Positions 43,702-53,904 of a stretch of DNA of 64,000 nt are shown piece after piece (position 1 is the first letter of the stretch; each line of letters begins with the position of its first letter). This stretch comes from Pseudomonas grandcourensis (GTDB lineage Bacteria > Pseudomonadota > Gammaproteobacteria > Pseudomonadales > Pseudomonadaceae). A model generated the notes under the pieces. The model was not told where the DNA came from, did no database searches, and worked only from the letters and a program-made list of their open reading frames with translations. The position numbers and the translations under genes were made by a program. The DNA lies in NCBI RefSeq assembly GCF_039909015.1, contig NZ_CP150919.1, positions 534,501 through 598,500 of the forward strand, given 5' to 3'.

Positions 43702-44979
43702 ATGAATAGAACTCTCTACACCGCGCTGTTTTATCTGGGGCTGCCATTGGTAGCGATTCGGCTTTGGCTGCGCGCGCGCAAGGCGCCGGCGTATGCCAGG
43801 CGCATCGGCGAGCGCTTTTCCTGCGGGATGCCGGCGATGAAACCGGGCGGCATCTGGGTGCACGCCGTGTCGGTGGGCGAAAGCATTGCGGCCGCACCGA
43901 TGATCCGCGCCTTGCTGGTGCGTTATCCGGATCTGCCGATCACCGTGACCTGCATGACGCCGACCGGTTCGGAACGCATCCATGCACTGTTCGCCAATGA
44001 GCCGCGCATCCAGCACTGTTATCTGCCCTATGACCTGCCTTGCGCTGCCCGGCGTTTCCTTGATCGGGTCCAGCCGAAACTGGCGGTGATTATGGAAACC
44101 GAACTGTGGCCCAACCATATCCATCAATGCGCCAAACGCGGGATCCCCGTGGCGCTGGCCAATGCGCGGCTGTCCGAGCGTTCGGCCAGAGGTTATGGCC
44201 GATTCCCCAAGCTGACCCAGCCGATGCTGGCCGAGATGAGCCTGTTCGCGGTGCAGACCGAAACCGAGGCCCAGCGCTTGCGCGACTTGGGTGCGCGGAC
44301 GGAAACAGTCCAGGTCACGGGCTCGATCAAGTTCGACCTGACCATCGACCCGCAACTGCTGGAGCGCGCCGTTGAGCTGCGTGGGCAATGGCAGGCGCTG
44401 GAACGATCGGTGTGGATCGCGGCCAGTACCCATGACGGCGAAGACGAGGTGGTGCTGGCGGCCCACCGTCAGTTGCTGGCCAGTCACCCCGATGCCCTGC
44501 TGATACTGGTGCCGCGTCATCCGGAACGTTTCAATTCGGTGTACGGATTGTGCCAGCAACAAGGGTTTGCCACGGTCCGGCGTTCCAGCGGCGATTCGGT
44601 CAGCGCGAATACTTCAGTGCTGCTGGGCGACACCATGGGCGAGTTGCTGTTTCTCTACGCCTTGGCTGACAGTGCATTCGTCGGTGGCAGTCTGGTGCCG
44701 AATGGCGGGCATAACCTGCTGGAGCCGGCGGCCCTGGCTAAACCGGTGCTGAGCGGTCCGCATCTTTTCAACTTCCTCGAAATCGCCGCGCAGTTGCGCA
44801 GTGCCGGGGCGTTGCAGGAAGTGGAGGATGCCGAAGGGCTGGCGGTGGCGGTGCAGCGGCTGTTCGAACTGCCCCGTGATGCGCAGCGCATGGCAGAGGC
44901 CGGGTTGAAAGTGATGCGCACCAATCAGGGTGCATTGCAGCGGTTGCTGGATGGGTTGGGGCGGTTGATCGAGCGTTAG
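43702..44979 (+). CDS. waaA: 3-deoxy-D-manno-octulosonic acid transferase WaaA
   Basis: Transfers two Kdo residues to the lipid A precursor, the first step in core assembly; acts at the inner membrane. The 425 residues have an N-terminal hydrophobic anchor (LYTALFYLGLPLVAIRLWL), GGIWVHAVSVGESIAA (catalytic Glu region), METELWPNHIHQC, GSIKFD, and the C-terminal FVGGSLVPNGGHNLLEPAALAKPVLSGP. The length matches KdtA. It is convergent with tolC across a long perfect inverted repeat. Confidence 0.96.
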   Translation: MNRTLYTALFYLGLPLVAIRLWLRARKAPAYARRIGERFSCGMPAMKPGGIWVHAVSVGESIAAAPMIRALLVRYPDLPITVTCMTPTGSERIHALFANEPRIQHCYLPYDLPCAARRFLDRVQPKLAVIMETELWPNHIHQCAKRGIPVALANARLSERSARGYGRFPKLTQPMLAEMSLFAVQTETEAQRLRDLGARTETVQVTGSIKFDLTIDPQLLERAVELRGQWQALERSVWIAASTHDGEDEVVLAAHRQLLASHPDALLILVPRHPERFNSVYGLCQQQGFATVRRSSGDSVSANTSVLLGDTMGELLFLYALADSAFVGGSLVPNGGHNLLEPAALAKPVLSGPHLFNFLEIAAQLRSAGALQEVEDAEGLAVAVQRLFELPRDAQRMAEAGLKVMRTNQGALQRLLDGLGRLIER

Positions 44980-44997
44980 ACCGAGTCGTCGGATAGA

Positions 44998-45075
44998 AAA
45001 AGATCGCAGCCTGCGGCAGCTCCTACATGGGATTGATGTTCATCCTGTAGGAGCTGCCGCAGGCTGCGATCTTTT
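44998..45075. terminator. 30-bp perfect inverted repeat, bidirectional terminator between waaA and tolC
   Basis: The arm 44998-45027 (AAAAGATCGCAGCC...TCCTACA) is the exact complement of 45046-45075, with an 18-base loop. Four A on the left and four T on the right give U-tracts in both directions. It serves convergent waaA and tolC and belongs to the dispersed GTAGGAGCTGCCGCAGGC family. Confidence 0.8.
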
Positions 45076-45079
45076 GCTT

Positions 45080-46519
45080 TTACTGATCAGGCCGCGCTTT
45101 CAGCTGCTCCTCTGCCGCCTTGGCCAGATCCGGAGGCAGGAAGTCCTTGTCCGGGTTGTAGTTCGGATTGAGCCAGCGTGCCAGGGTTTGCAGATCCCCC
45201 GGATTCAACGTGCCGGCCTGTTGCTTCAAGCGCAGGTTGTCGAGGATGTAGTCGTAGCGGGTGTTGTTGTAGTCGCGCACTGAGGTGTAGAGCTGACGCT
45301 GCGCATCCAGCACGTCGACGATGTTTCGCGTACCCACCTGATAGCCGATTTCAGTCGCTTCCACCGCGCTCTGGTTGGAGATGATCGATTGCTTGCGCGC
45401 CTGTACCTGCTCGACATCGGTGTTCACCGCACGGTGCAGGTCGCGGGTGTTTTCCACGATCTGCCGGCGCAGGGATTCGCGTTGCTGTTCGGTCTGATCC
45501 AGTTGTGCATACGATTGACGCACCTGGGAGTTGATCAAGCCACCGCTGTAGATCGGGATATTCAGCTGCAGGCCCACGGTCGTTTGTTCGACGTTGCCGC
45601 CGTACGCCTGGGGCAGGTTGTTCGGGTTGCTGAAGCCAAGCGCATCGTTGTCGCCTTTCTCGTACTGGGCGACCGCGTCAACCGTTGGCAAGTGCCCGGA
45701 CTTGCGTTGCTTGAGGGTCTGCTCGGCGGCGCTGACGGCATAGTTGCTGGCCAACAGATTGAGGTTTTGCCTGCCCGCCGTTTCGACCCAGGCCTTGGCG
45801 TCGTTCGGTACTGGCGGCAGGATCGGCAGGTTATGGCTGATGCCCCAGATCGAGTTGTACTGACGATTGGTCAGGGTGATCAAAGCTTCAAAGGCGTCGT
45901 CCACCTGGCGCTGCGCAACGATGCGGTTGGCGCGTGCGGTGTCGTAGCTGGCCTGTGAGTTCAATACGTCGGTCTTGTCCGAGAGGCCGACATCGAAACG
46001 CTCGTTGGATTGATCGAGCTGGCGTTTGAACGCCGCTTCTTCGGCCTTGGTCGAGGCCAGGTTGTCCTGGCTGCGCAGCACGTTGAAATAGCTGTCAGCG
46101 GTTTGCAGGATCAGGTTTTGCTCGGTCGCCGAGAGTTGCAGGGCAGCCTGTTCGTTGACTTCCTTGGCGGCCTGGAACTGGAACCAGCGATCGGCGCGGA
46201 ACAAGGGTTGCGCCAGGGTGGCCTGGTACGAGTGAGCATCGCGGTTGGTCGTGCCCGAAGGTTGATCGAGCGACGTACGCACCTCGGAAACATTGGCGCC
46301 GCCCGAAAGGTTCGGCAGCAGCCCGGCGCGGGCCTGGGGCACGACTTCTTTCTGCGCGCCGTATTGGGCGATGGCAGCCGCCAGGTCGGCGTTGTTGTTG
46401 ACGGCTTCCTGATACACGCTGACCAGGTCCGTCTTGGCCGATAAGGGCACATCTGCTGCCCAGGCCATTCCGTTGGACGCACAAGACACGGCAAGGGCCA
46501 GTGAGAGTTTGCGCAGCAT
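45080..46519 (-). CDS. tolC: TolC-family outer membrane efflux channel
   Basis: An outer-membrane channel used by efflux pumps and type I secretion. The 479 residues start with a signal peptide (MLRKLSLALAVSCASNGMAWA, cleaved before ADVP), followed by two repeats of long alpha-helical coiled segments, including QLSATEQNLILQTADSYFNVL, FDVGLSDKTDVLNSQASYDTA and, in the second half, YQVGTRNIVDVLDAQRQLYTSVRDYNNTRYDYIL. These duplicated motifs are typical of TolC itself rather than OprM. It lies alone, convergent with waaA. Confidence 0.94.
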   Translation of the reverse strand: MLRKLSLALAVSCASNGMAWAADVPLSAKTDLVSVYQEAVNNNADLAAAIAQYGAQKEVVPQARAGLLPNLSGGANVSEVRTSLDQPSGTTNRDAHSYQATLAQPLFRADRWFQFQAAKEVNEQAALQLSATEQNLILQTADSYFNVLRSQDNLASTKAEEAAFKRQLDQSNERFDVGLSDKTDVLNSQASYDTARANRIVAQRQVDDAFEALITLTNRQYNSIWGISHNLPILPPVPNDAKAWVETAGRQNLNLLASNYAVSAAEQTLKQRKSGHLPTVDAVAQYEKGDNDALGFSNPNNLPQAYGGNVEQTTVGLQLNIPIYSGGLINSQVRQSYAQLDQTEQQRESLRRQIVENTRDLHRAVNTDVEQVQARKQSIISNQSAVEATEIGYQVGTRNIVDVLDAQRQLYTSVRDYNNTRYDYILDNLRLKQQAGTLNPGDLQTLARWLNPNYNPDKDFLPPDLAKAAEEQLKARPDQ

Positions 46520-46689
46520 AGACGATCCCTAGAATTGATATTACAGAGGTAATTTGAGCGCCAAGGCTAAGGCCCCGCTTTGACAGCGTCAATGCCGGCT
46601 CAGCGTAGCGAGTGTAGTTGTGCATTGGGGCGGCAACAATCCTGATACTGCGTGTAATTACGCCATTCATCACGGTATTTGCAGTGGGG

Positions 46690-46719
46690 TTGGCGTTCTT
46701 TGCCAGTTGTGTCTAGACT
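46690..46719 (+). promoter_or_regulatory. Candidate promoter of thiC
   Basis: TTGGCG (46690-46695) and TAGACT (46714-46719) with an 18-base spacer lie just before the riboswitch, giving a transcript that would start at about 46726. The match is fair and fits the riboswitch position. Confidence 0.5.
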
Positions 46720-46726
46720 GGCCGGG

Positions 46727-48884
<2,158 letters not shown>

Positions 48885-48977
48885 TCTGAGCTGAGGTCGG
48901 CGGTGTACGCACCGCCGCCATCGCGAGCAGGCAACGAAGATCCGAATAACAAAATGTGTCCCTCTGAGATAACACCC

Positions 48978-50270
48978 TTGAGCATTCAACCCAGCACTTA
49001 CTCACCTGATATCGCAGTGCCGACCGACAAACGCGTCTTCGGCGGCCGCGATCTGTTTTCCCTGTGGTTCTCCCTCGGCATCGGCCTGATGGTCCTGCAG
49101 GCCGGTGCATTGCTCGCGCCGGGCCTGGGCCTGTCCGGATCGTTGCTGGCAATTTTCCTCGGCACCCTGGTCGGCGTTTTGCTGCTGGCTGCGGTTGGCG
49201 TGATCGGCAGTGACACCGGCCTGTCGTCGATGGCCGCGCTCAAGCTCAGCCTCGGTGCCAAAGGCGCGAGCCTGCCGGCGGTGCTGAACCTGCTGCAACT
49301 GATCGGCTGGGGTTCGTTCGAAATCATCGTCATGCGCGATGCCGCCAGCCTGCTGGGCGCCAAAGCCTTCAGCGAAGGCAGCCTGCTGTCCAATCCCGTG
49401 CTGTGGACGCTGTTCTTCGGTGCACTGGCGACCTTGTTGGCCGTTAGTGGTCCGTTGACGTTCGTACGGCAGATCCTGCGCAAATGGGGCATCTGGCTGC
49501 TGCTGGCCGCATGCGTCTGGCTGACCTGGAACCTGTTCGCCAAGGCTGATCTGGCCGCGCTGTGGGCCCAGGCCGGTGACGGATCGATGCCGTTCGCCGT
49601 GGGCTTCGACATCGCCATTGCCATGCCGCTCTCGTGGTTGCCGCTGATCGCCGACTACTCGCGCTTCGGCAAACGGGCGAAAAACGTCTTCGGTGGCACC
49701 GCCATCGGTTTCTTCATCGGTAATTTCTGGCTGATGAGCCTGGGCGTGGCCTACACCCTGGCGTTCGCGCCGAGCGGTGAAGTCAATGCCTTGCTGCTGG
49801 CGCTGGCCGGCGCCGGCCTGGGGATTCCGCTGCTGCTGATTCTTCTGGATGAGTCGGAAAACGCTTTTGCCGATATTCACTCGGCGGCGGTGTCCAGCGG
49901 GATTCTGCTGCGCGCCAAAGTCGAGCACCTGGCCCTGGCCATCGGCGTCATCTGCACGCTGATTGCCCTGCTGGCGCCGTTGGCCCAGTACCAGAACTTC
50001 CTGTTGCTGATCGGTTCGGTGTTTGCGCCGTTGTTCGGCGTAGTGCTGGTGGACCACTTCATCCTGCGCAAGCGCAGCGCCCAGGTGGCCTCGGCCGCAT
50101 TGCGCTGGCCGGCGCTGCTCGCCTGGCTGGGCGGGGTCAGCACCTATCACTTGTTGGCCAACCTGTATCCGGATATCGGCGCAACCCTGCCGGCACTGGT
50201 AGTGGCAGGGTTGCTCCAGCTAGTGCTGGGCCGTGCCTTCAGTTACGGCCGGGAAACAGCTCGGGCTTGA
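48978..50270 (+). CDS. cytX: NCS1-family transporter CytX (putative hydroxymethylpyrimidine importer)
   Basis: A membrane transporter of about 430 residues with 12 helices, of the cytosine/purine/thiamine permease family. FGGRDLFSLWFSLGIGLMVLQAG opens the protein and FDIAIAMPLSWLPLIADYSRFGK is a typical NCS1 motif. Its position after thiC suggests uptake of hydroxymethylpyrimidine for thiamine synthesis. I chose the TTG at 48978 because it starts at SIQPSTYSPDIAVPTDKRVFG, consistent with related proteins as I recall them; the ATG at 48954 would add eight residues. Neither has a strong ribosome site. Its 3' end overlaps the convergent lipoprotein gene by 32 bp. Confidence 0.85.
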   Translation: MSIQPSTYSPDIAVPTDKRVFGGRDLFSLWFSLGIGLMVLQAGALLAPGLGLSGSLLAIFLGTLVGVLLLAAVGVIGSDTGLSSMAALKLSLGAKGASLPAVLNLLQLIGWGSFEIIVMRDAASLLGAKAFSEGSLLSNPVLWTLFFGALATLLAVSGPLTFVRQILRKWGIWLLLAACVWLTWNLFAKADLAALWAQAGDGSMPFAVGFDIAIAMPLSWLPLIADYSRFGKRAKNVFGGTAIGFFIGNFWLMSLGVAYTLAFAPSGEVNALLLALAGAGLGIPLLLILLDESENAFADIHSAAVSSGILLRAKVEHLALAIGVICTLIALLAPLAQYQNFLLLIGSVFAPLFGVVLVDHFILRKRSAQVASAALRWPALLAWLGGVSTYHLLANLYPDIGATLPALVVAGLLQLVLGRAFSYGRETARA

Positions 50271-50985
50271 TGATACCGTTCAGGCGAGGGTAGGGGATCT
50301 TCAGTTCGACATGGCCCAGCGCATAAGGCGCGATGGTACTGGTTTCGTACTTGAGGATCACCCCACCGTAGGTCAGCGCCACGTTCTGGGTTTTCTGGAA
50401 CGGCCAGCTCTTCACGAACTCCGGTTCCTGATCGAGCTTGGTGCTGATCAGCCAGCTGTTGTGTGCCACCTGCGCGGCTTTCCAGAACGCGTCTTCCTGC
50501 CCTGGCACCAGCATGTCCGACAGCGTCAGCACTTTATGCTGCTGACGTGAATAGTTGATGAACCCGCGACCCGGGGTGCCATGGGCTCCGCCGGTGTCCA
50601 GGTAGCTGGACAATTCGATGATCACCAAGCCGTCATGCTGCTCACGTACCTTTGCCTGCAGATAGCTGCTGTTGCGCGGGCCGGCGGTGCGCAAAAACTC
50701 TTCGCGATAGGCCACCAGGGTCGGCGCGACGGGGGCGTCAGGTGAGGTGCGGGTCAATTGCAGCAGGCGATTTTCGATGATGCCGTCCAGTGCCGGTTCG
50801 GCCGGGAAGTGCAGGGTGTCGATGTTGACCAGCGGGCAATCCGGGTTGCTGCAACCGGGCTTGAGTTGCTCGGAGGCGTCGCGGGTGGTTTCCAGCGGCG
50901 TCCGGTAGTTGGGCTGGAACAGGCTCGCGCAAGCGCCCAGGGTCAGGGCGATGGCGGCCACGGAGGCGATTTTGAAAAGCGACAT
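50239..50985 (-). CDS. RsiV/DUF3298-like lipoprotein
   Basis: A predicted lipoprotein of 248 residues: a signal with the lipobox LGAC (Cys19), then a C-rich segment (CSNPDCP) and a C-terminal DUF3298/RsiV-type domain with SSYLDTGGAHGTPGRGFINYSRQQHKVLTLSDML. The domain is shared with RsiV and with enzymes of cell-wall metabolism, but the function here is unknown. The ATG at 50985 precedes the signal; the frame extends a little upstream. It converges on cytX and shares its last 32 bp. Confidence 0.85.
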   Translation of the reverse strand: MSLFKIASVAAIALTLGACASLFQPNYRTPLETTRDASEQLKPGCSNPDCPLVNIDTLHFPAEPALDGIIENRLLQLTRTSPDAPVAPTLVAYREEFLRTAGPRNSSYLQAKVREQHDGLVIIELSSYLDTGGAHGTPGRGFINYSRQQHKVLTLSDMLVPGQEDAFWKAAQVAHNSWLISTKLDQEPEFVKSWPFQKTQNVALTYGGVILKYETSTIAPYALGHVELKIPYPRLNGIIKPELFPGRN

Positions 50986-51209
50986 GAGCGTCCTTTCTGA
51001 AACAGGGGAAGGCAAAAAGTTACCGGCTTCGACTCTCAACAAAGCAGTCAGTTCGCCACTAAGCTAATTAGAGTGGGTTTCGCCCTCACCGTCCATCCCG
51101 CTGACGGGAAAGGGGCTGCATCAAACGTCACGGGCGCGTTAGGATGGCGCGAAGTCGAGGCCCAGGAAAAAACAGCCTCGAACAGGATTTGCAGTAAAAG
51201 AGGATAGTC

Positions 51210-51827
51210 ATGACGGATTTTGCCAACGCCATTCCGACCGCCGTTGATATCGTGCGGCGCGAAAAGTGCTACGAGGGCTTCTACAAACTCGAACGCGTGC
51301 ACTTGCGCCACGAATTGTTCGCCGGGGGCATGAGCCGCGAGATCAATCGTGAAGTGTTCGTTCGCCATGACGCGGTATGCATGCTGCCTTACGATCCGCA
51401 GCGCGATGAAGTGGTGCTGATCGAGCAGTTTCGCGTCGGTGCCATGGGCAAGACCGACAACCCGTGGCTGATCGAACTGGTCGCTGGTCTGATCGACAAG
51501 GATGAAGTACCGGAAGCAGTTGCTCACCGCGAGGCGCAGGAGGAAGCTGGGCTGGTAATCGGGGCGCTCTGGCCGATGCTCAAATATTTTCCATCGCCGG
51601 GCGGCAGCAACGAATTCGTGCATCTGTACCTGGGGCGTTGCGACACTACCGGGGTTGGCGGCCTGCATGGGCTGGAGGAAGAGGCAGAAGACATCCGCGT
51701 CACGGTCTGGGCTTTCGAAGATGCCCTGCAAGCCGTGCGCGACGGGCGTATTGCCAACGCGGCGAGCATCATTGCCTTGCAATGGCTGGCTTTGAACCGC
51801 GTTGAAGTGAGGGGGTTATGGTCGTAA
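51210..51827 (+). CDS. nudF: ADP-ribose pyrophosphatase NudF
   Basis: A Nudix hydrolase (205 residues) that cleaves ADP-ribose to AMP and ribose-5-phosphate. The Nudix box runs from GLIDKDEVPEAVAHREAQEEAG (about 93-114) and keeps G-x5-E-x7-REAQEEAG. GAGGA lies 7 bp before the ATG. It overlaps yqiB by 10 bp. The order nudF-yqiB-cpdA-yqiA-parE is the same as in enterobacteria. Confidence 0.95.
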   Translation: MTDFANAIPTAVDIVRREKCYEGFYKLERVHLRHELFAGGMSREINREVFVRHDAVCMLPYDPQRDEVVLIEQFRVGAMGKTDNPWLIELVAGLIDKDEVPEAVAHREAQEEAGLVIGALWPMLKYFPSPGGSNEFVHLYLGRCDTTGVGGLHGLEEEAEDIRVTVWAFEDALQAVRDGRIANAASIIALQWLALNRVEVRGLWS

Positions 51828-52270
51828 ACAAGCTGCGCGATCGCTATCGGGTGGACCTGGTGGGGCTGCAAACGTCATGCGAGGCGAACTACGCGCGCCT
51901 GATGCGACTGTTGCCGGACATGCGCAGCGAGCCCGCCGCGCGGCGCATCGCCGTGACCCACGGCGACCAGATGCTCGGTGTGCTGGCACTGGAAGTGCTG
52001 CTGACCTGTCCTTACACCACGACCCTGCAAGTGCGTCAGGAGCATAGCCTGCCCTGGCTGCCGGTGCCGCAACTGGAAGTGCAGGTCTATCACGACGCGC
52101 GCATGGCCGAAGTGGTCAGCGCCGAACATGCACGACGCTTTCGCGGCATCTATCCTTACCCGAATGCCTCGATGCACCAGCCGGACGAAAAGGCCCAGCT
52201 GAATATGTTTCTGGGCGAATGGCTGAGCCATTGCTTGGCGCTGGGGCATGAGTACGAAGTGGTACGTTAA
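51818..52270 (+). CDS. yqiB: YqiB family protein (DUF1249)
   Basis: A 150-residue cytoplasmic protein of unknown function matching DUF1249: YRVDLVGLQTSCEANYARLMRLLPDM at the N-terminus and ARRFRGIYPYPNASMHQPDEKAQLNMFLGEWLSHCLALG at the C-terminus. The ATG overlaps the end of nudF by 10 bp, so translation is probably coupled. Confidence 0.92.
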   Translation: MVVNKLRDRYRVDLVGLQTSCEANYARLMRLLPDMRSEPAARRIAVTHGDQMLGVLALEVLLTCPYTTTLQVRQEHSLPWLPVPQLEVQVYHDARMAEVVSAEHARRFRGIYPYPNASMHQPDEKAQLNMFLGEWLSHCLALGHEYEVVR

Positions 52271-52382
52271 TTCTGAGCCGCAGATGTGAACTGCGTCAGG
52301 TTCGCAGATTTCCCCTTTCGATCGTCCCCCAGCATAATTGCGGCACTTACCCATCCCCGTGATCACGCCCTGGGAGAACGCC

Positions 52383-53198
52383 TTGCCGAGCGTATCCACA
52401 TTGACCACCGCCGATCCGGCGTTGTTGGTGCAACTTTCCGACAGCCACCTGTTTGCCGAAGCGGACGGCGCATTGCTGGGCATGAACACCCGCGACAGCC
52501 TGCAAAAGGTCATCGAGCTGGTGCGCGCGCAACAGCCGCGGATTGACTTGATCCTGGCCACGGGTGACCTGTCCCAGGACGGGACGCTGGAGTCCTACCA
52601 GCAGTTTCGTGACATGACACGCCAGCTCGATGCGCCGGCGCGCTGGATTCCCGGCAATCACGATGAACCGCAGATCATGGCCGAGGCGGCGGTGCAGAGC
52701 GCTTTGCTGGAACCTGTGGTGGATATCGGCAACTGGCGGGTCACCCTGCTTGATTCGGCGGTGCCCGGCTCGGTGCCGGGTTATTTGGAGGATGAGCAGC
52801 TGCAGTTGCTCGCCCGCGCGTTGAGCGAAGCGCCGGAGCGTCATCATCTGGTGTGCTTTCACCATCACCCGGTGTCCATCGGTTGTGCATGGATGGAATC
52901 GATTGGCTTGCGCAATCCCGAGGCGCTGTTCGCCGTGCTGGACCGTTTCGAGCAGGTGCGCGCGGTGTTGTGGGGGCATGTGCATCAGGAAATCGACCAG
53001 ATGCGCAATGGCGTGCGGTTGATCGCCTCGCCTTCGACCTGCATCCAGTTCGAGCCCGGCAGCGAGGATTTCAAGGTCGGGGAACAGTCACCGGGCTATC
53101 GCTGGCTGCGACTGCTGCCCGACGGGCGGCTGGAAACCGGGGTGGAGCGGGTTACCGGGTTTGATTTCACTGTGGATTACGGCTCCAACGGCTACTGA
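52383..53198 (+). CDS. cpdA: 3',5'-cyclic-AMP phosphodiesterase CpdA
   Basis: A calcineurin-type metallophosphoesterase that hydrolyses cAMP. The 271 residues keep the metal ligands QLSDSHLF, ATGDLSQDG, PGNHDEP, CFHHHPV and WGHVHQEID in family order. The start is the TTG at 52383 with GGGAG 7 bp before it; the upstream part of the open frame does not look coding. It lies 112 bp after yqiB and 47 bp before yqiA. Confidence 0.94.
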   Translation: MPSVSTLTTADPALLVQLSDSHLFAEADGALLGMNTRDSLQKVIELVRAQQPRIDLILATGDLSQDGTLESYQQFRDMTRQLDAPARWIPGNHDEPQIMAEAAVQSALLEPVVDIGNWRVTLLDSAVPGSVPGYLEDEQLQLLARALSEAPERHHLVCFHHHPVSIGCAWMESIGLRNPEALFAVLDRFEQVRAVLWGHVHQEIDQMRNGVRLIASPSTCIQFEPGSEDFKVGEQSPGYRWLRLLPDGRLETGVERVTGFDFTVDYGSNGY

Positions 53199-53245
53199 TA
53201 AATCCAGTAGACTCCGCCTCTTTAGCCGACGCACAGGGAGCTCAA

Positions 53246-53854
53246 ATGTCCGGTTCGATCCTTTATATCCACGGCTTCAACAGCTCGCCGTTGTCGAAGA
53301 AGGCCTGCCAGTTGATCGAGGTGATGGAGCGCCTGGGCCTGAGCGAACACTTGCGTGTTCCGGCATTGCACCACCACCCGCGCCACGCTATCGAGCAGCT
53401 GGAACAGGCGATCGCCGAGCTGGGGCGACCACTGCTGGTCGGCAGCTCGCTCGGCGGCTACTATGCCACTCACCTGGCCGAGCGCCTTGGCTTGAAAGCC
53501 CTGTTGATCAACCCTGCCGTCAGCCCGCACCGGATGTTCGACGGATTTCTGGGGACGCAGAAAAACCTGTATACCGAAGAGACTTGGGAAATGACCCACG
53601 ACCACGTGACGGCCCTGGCCGAACTGGAAGTGCCGGCGCCCCAGGAGCCGCAGCGTTATCAGGTATGGTTGCAGACAGCTGACGAAACGCTGGACTATCG
53701 CCTCGCCCAGCAGTATTACCGGGCATGCGCCTTGCGTATCCAGGCCGGCGGCGACCACAGTTTCCAGGGGTTTGCCACGCGACTGCCGGCCATGTTGAGT
53801 TTTGCCGGCATTGGCGCCGATTTGTATCAGGCAATCGATTTCACCGCATTGTGA
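53246..53854 (+). CDS. yqiA: YqiA family esterase
   Basis: A small alpha/beta hydrolase (202 residues). LYIHGFNSSPLSKKA is at the start, and GSSLGGYYATHLAE (about 65-78) carries the nucleophile Ser; GGDHSFQGF near the end provides the His. E. coli YqiA is an esterase; the physiological substrate is unknown. AGGGAG lies 5 bp before the ATG. Confidence 0.93.
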   Translation: MSGSILYIHGFNSSPLSKKACQLIEVMERLGLSEHLRVPALHHHPRHAIEQLEQAIAELGRPLLVGSSLGGYYATHLAERLGLKALLINPAVSPHRMFDGFLGTQKNLYTEETWEMTHDHVTALAELEVPAPQEPQRYQVWLQTADETLDYRLAQQYYRACALRIQAGGDHSFQGFATRLPAMLSFAGIGADLYQAIDFTAL

Positions 53855-53904
53855 GCGATAGCCCCATGAATTCCTTTTTCACCGAACACTGACGACGAGA
53901 CCCC

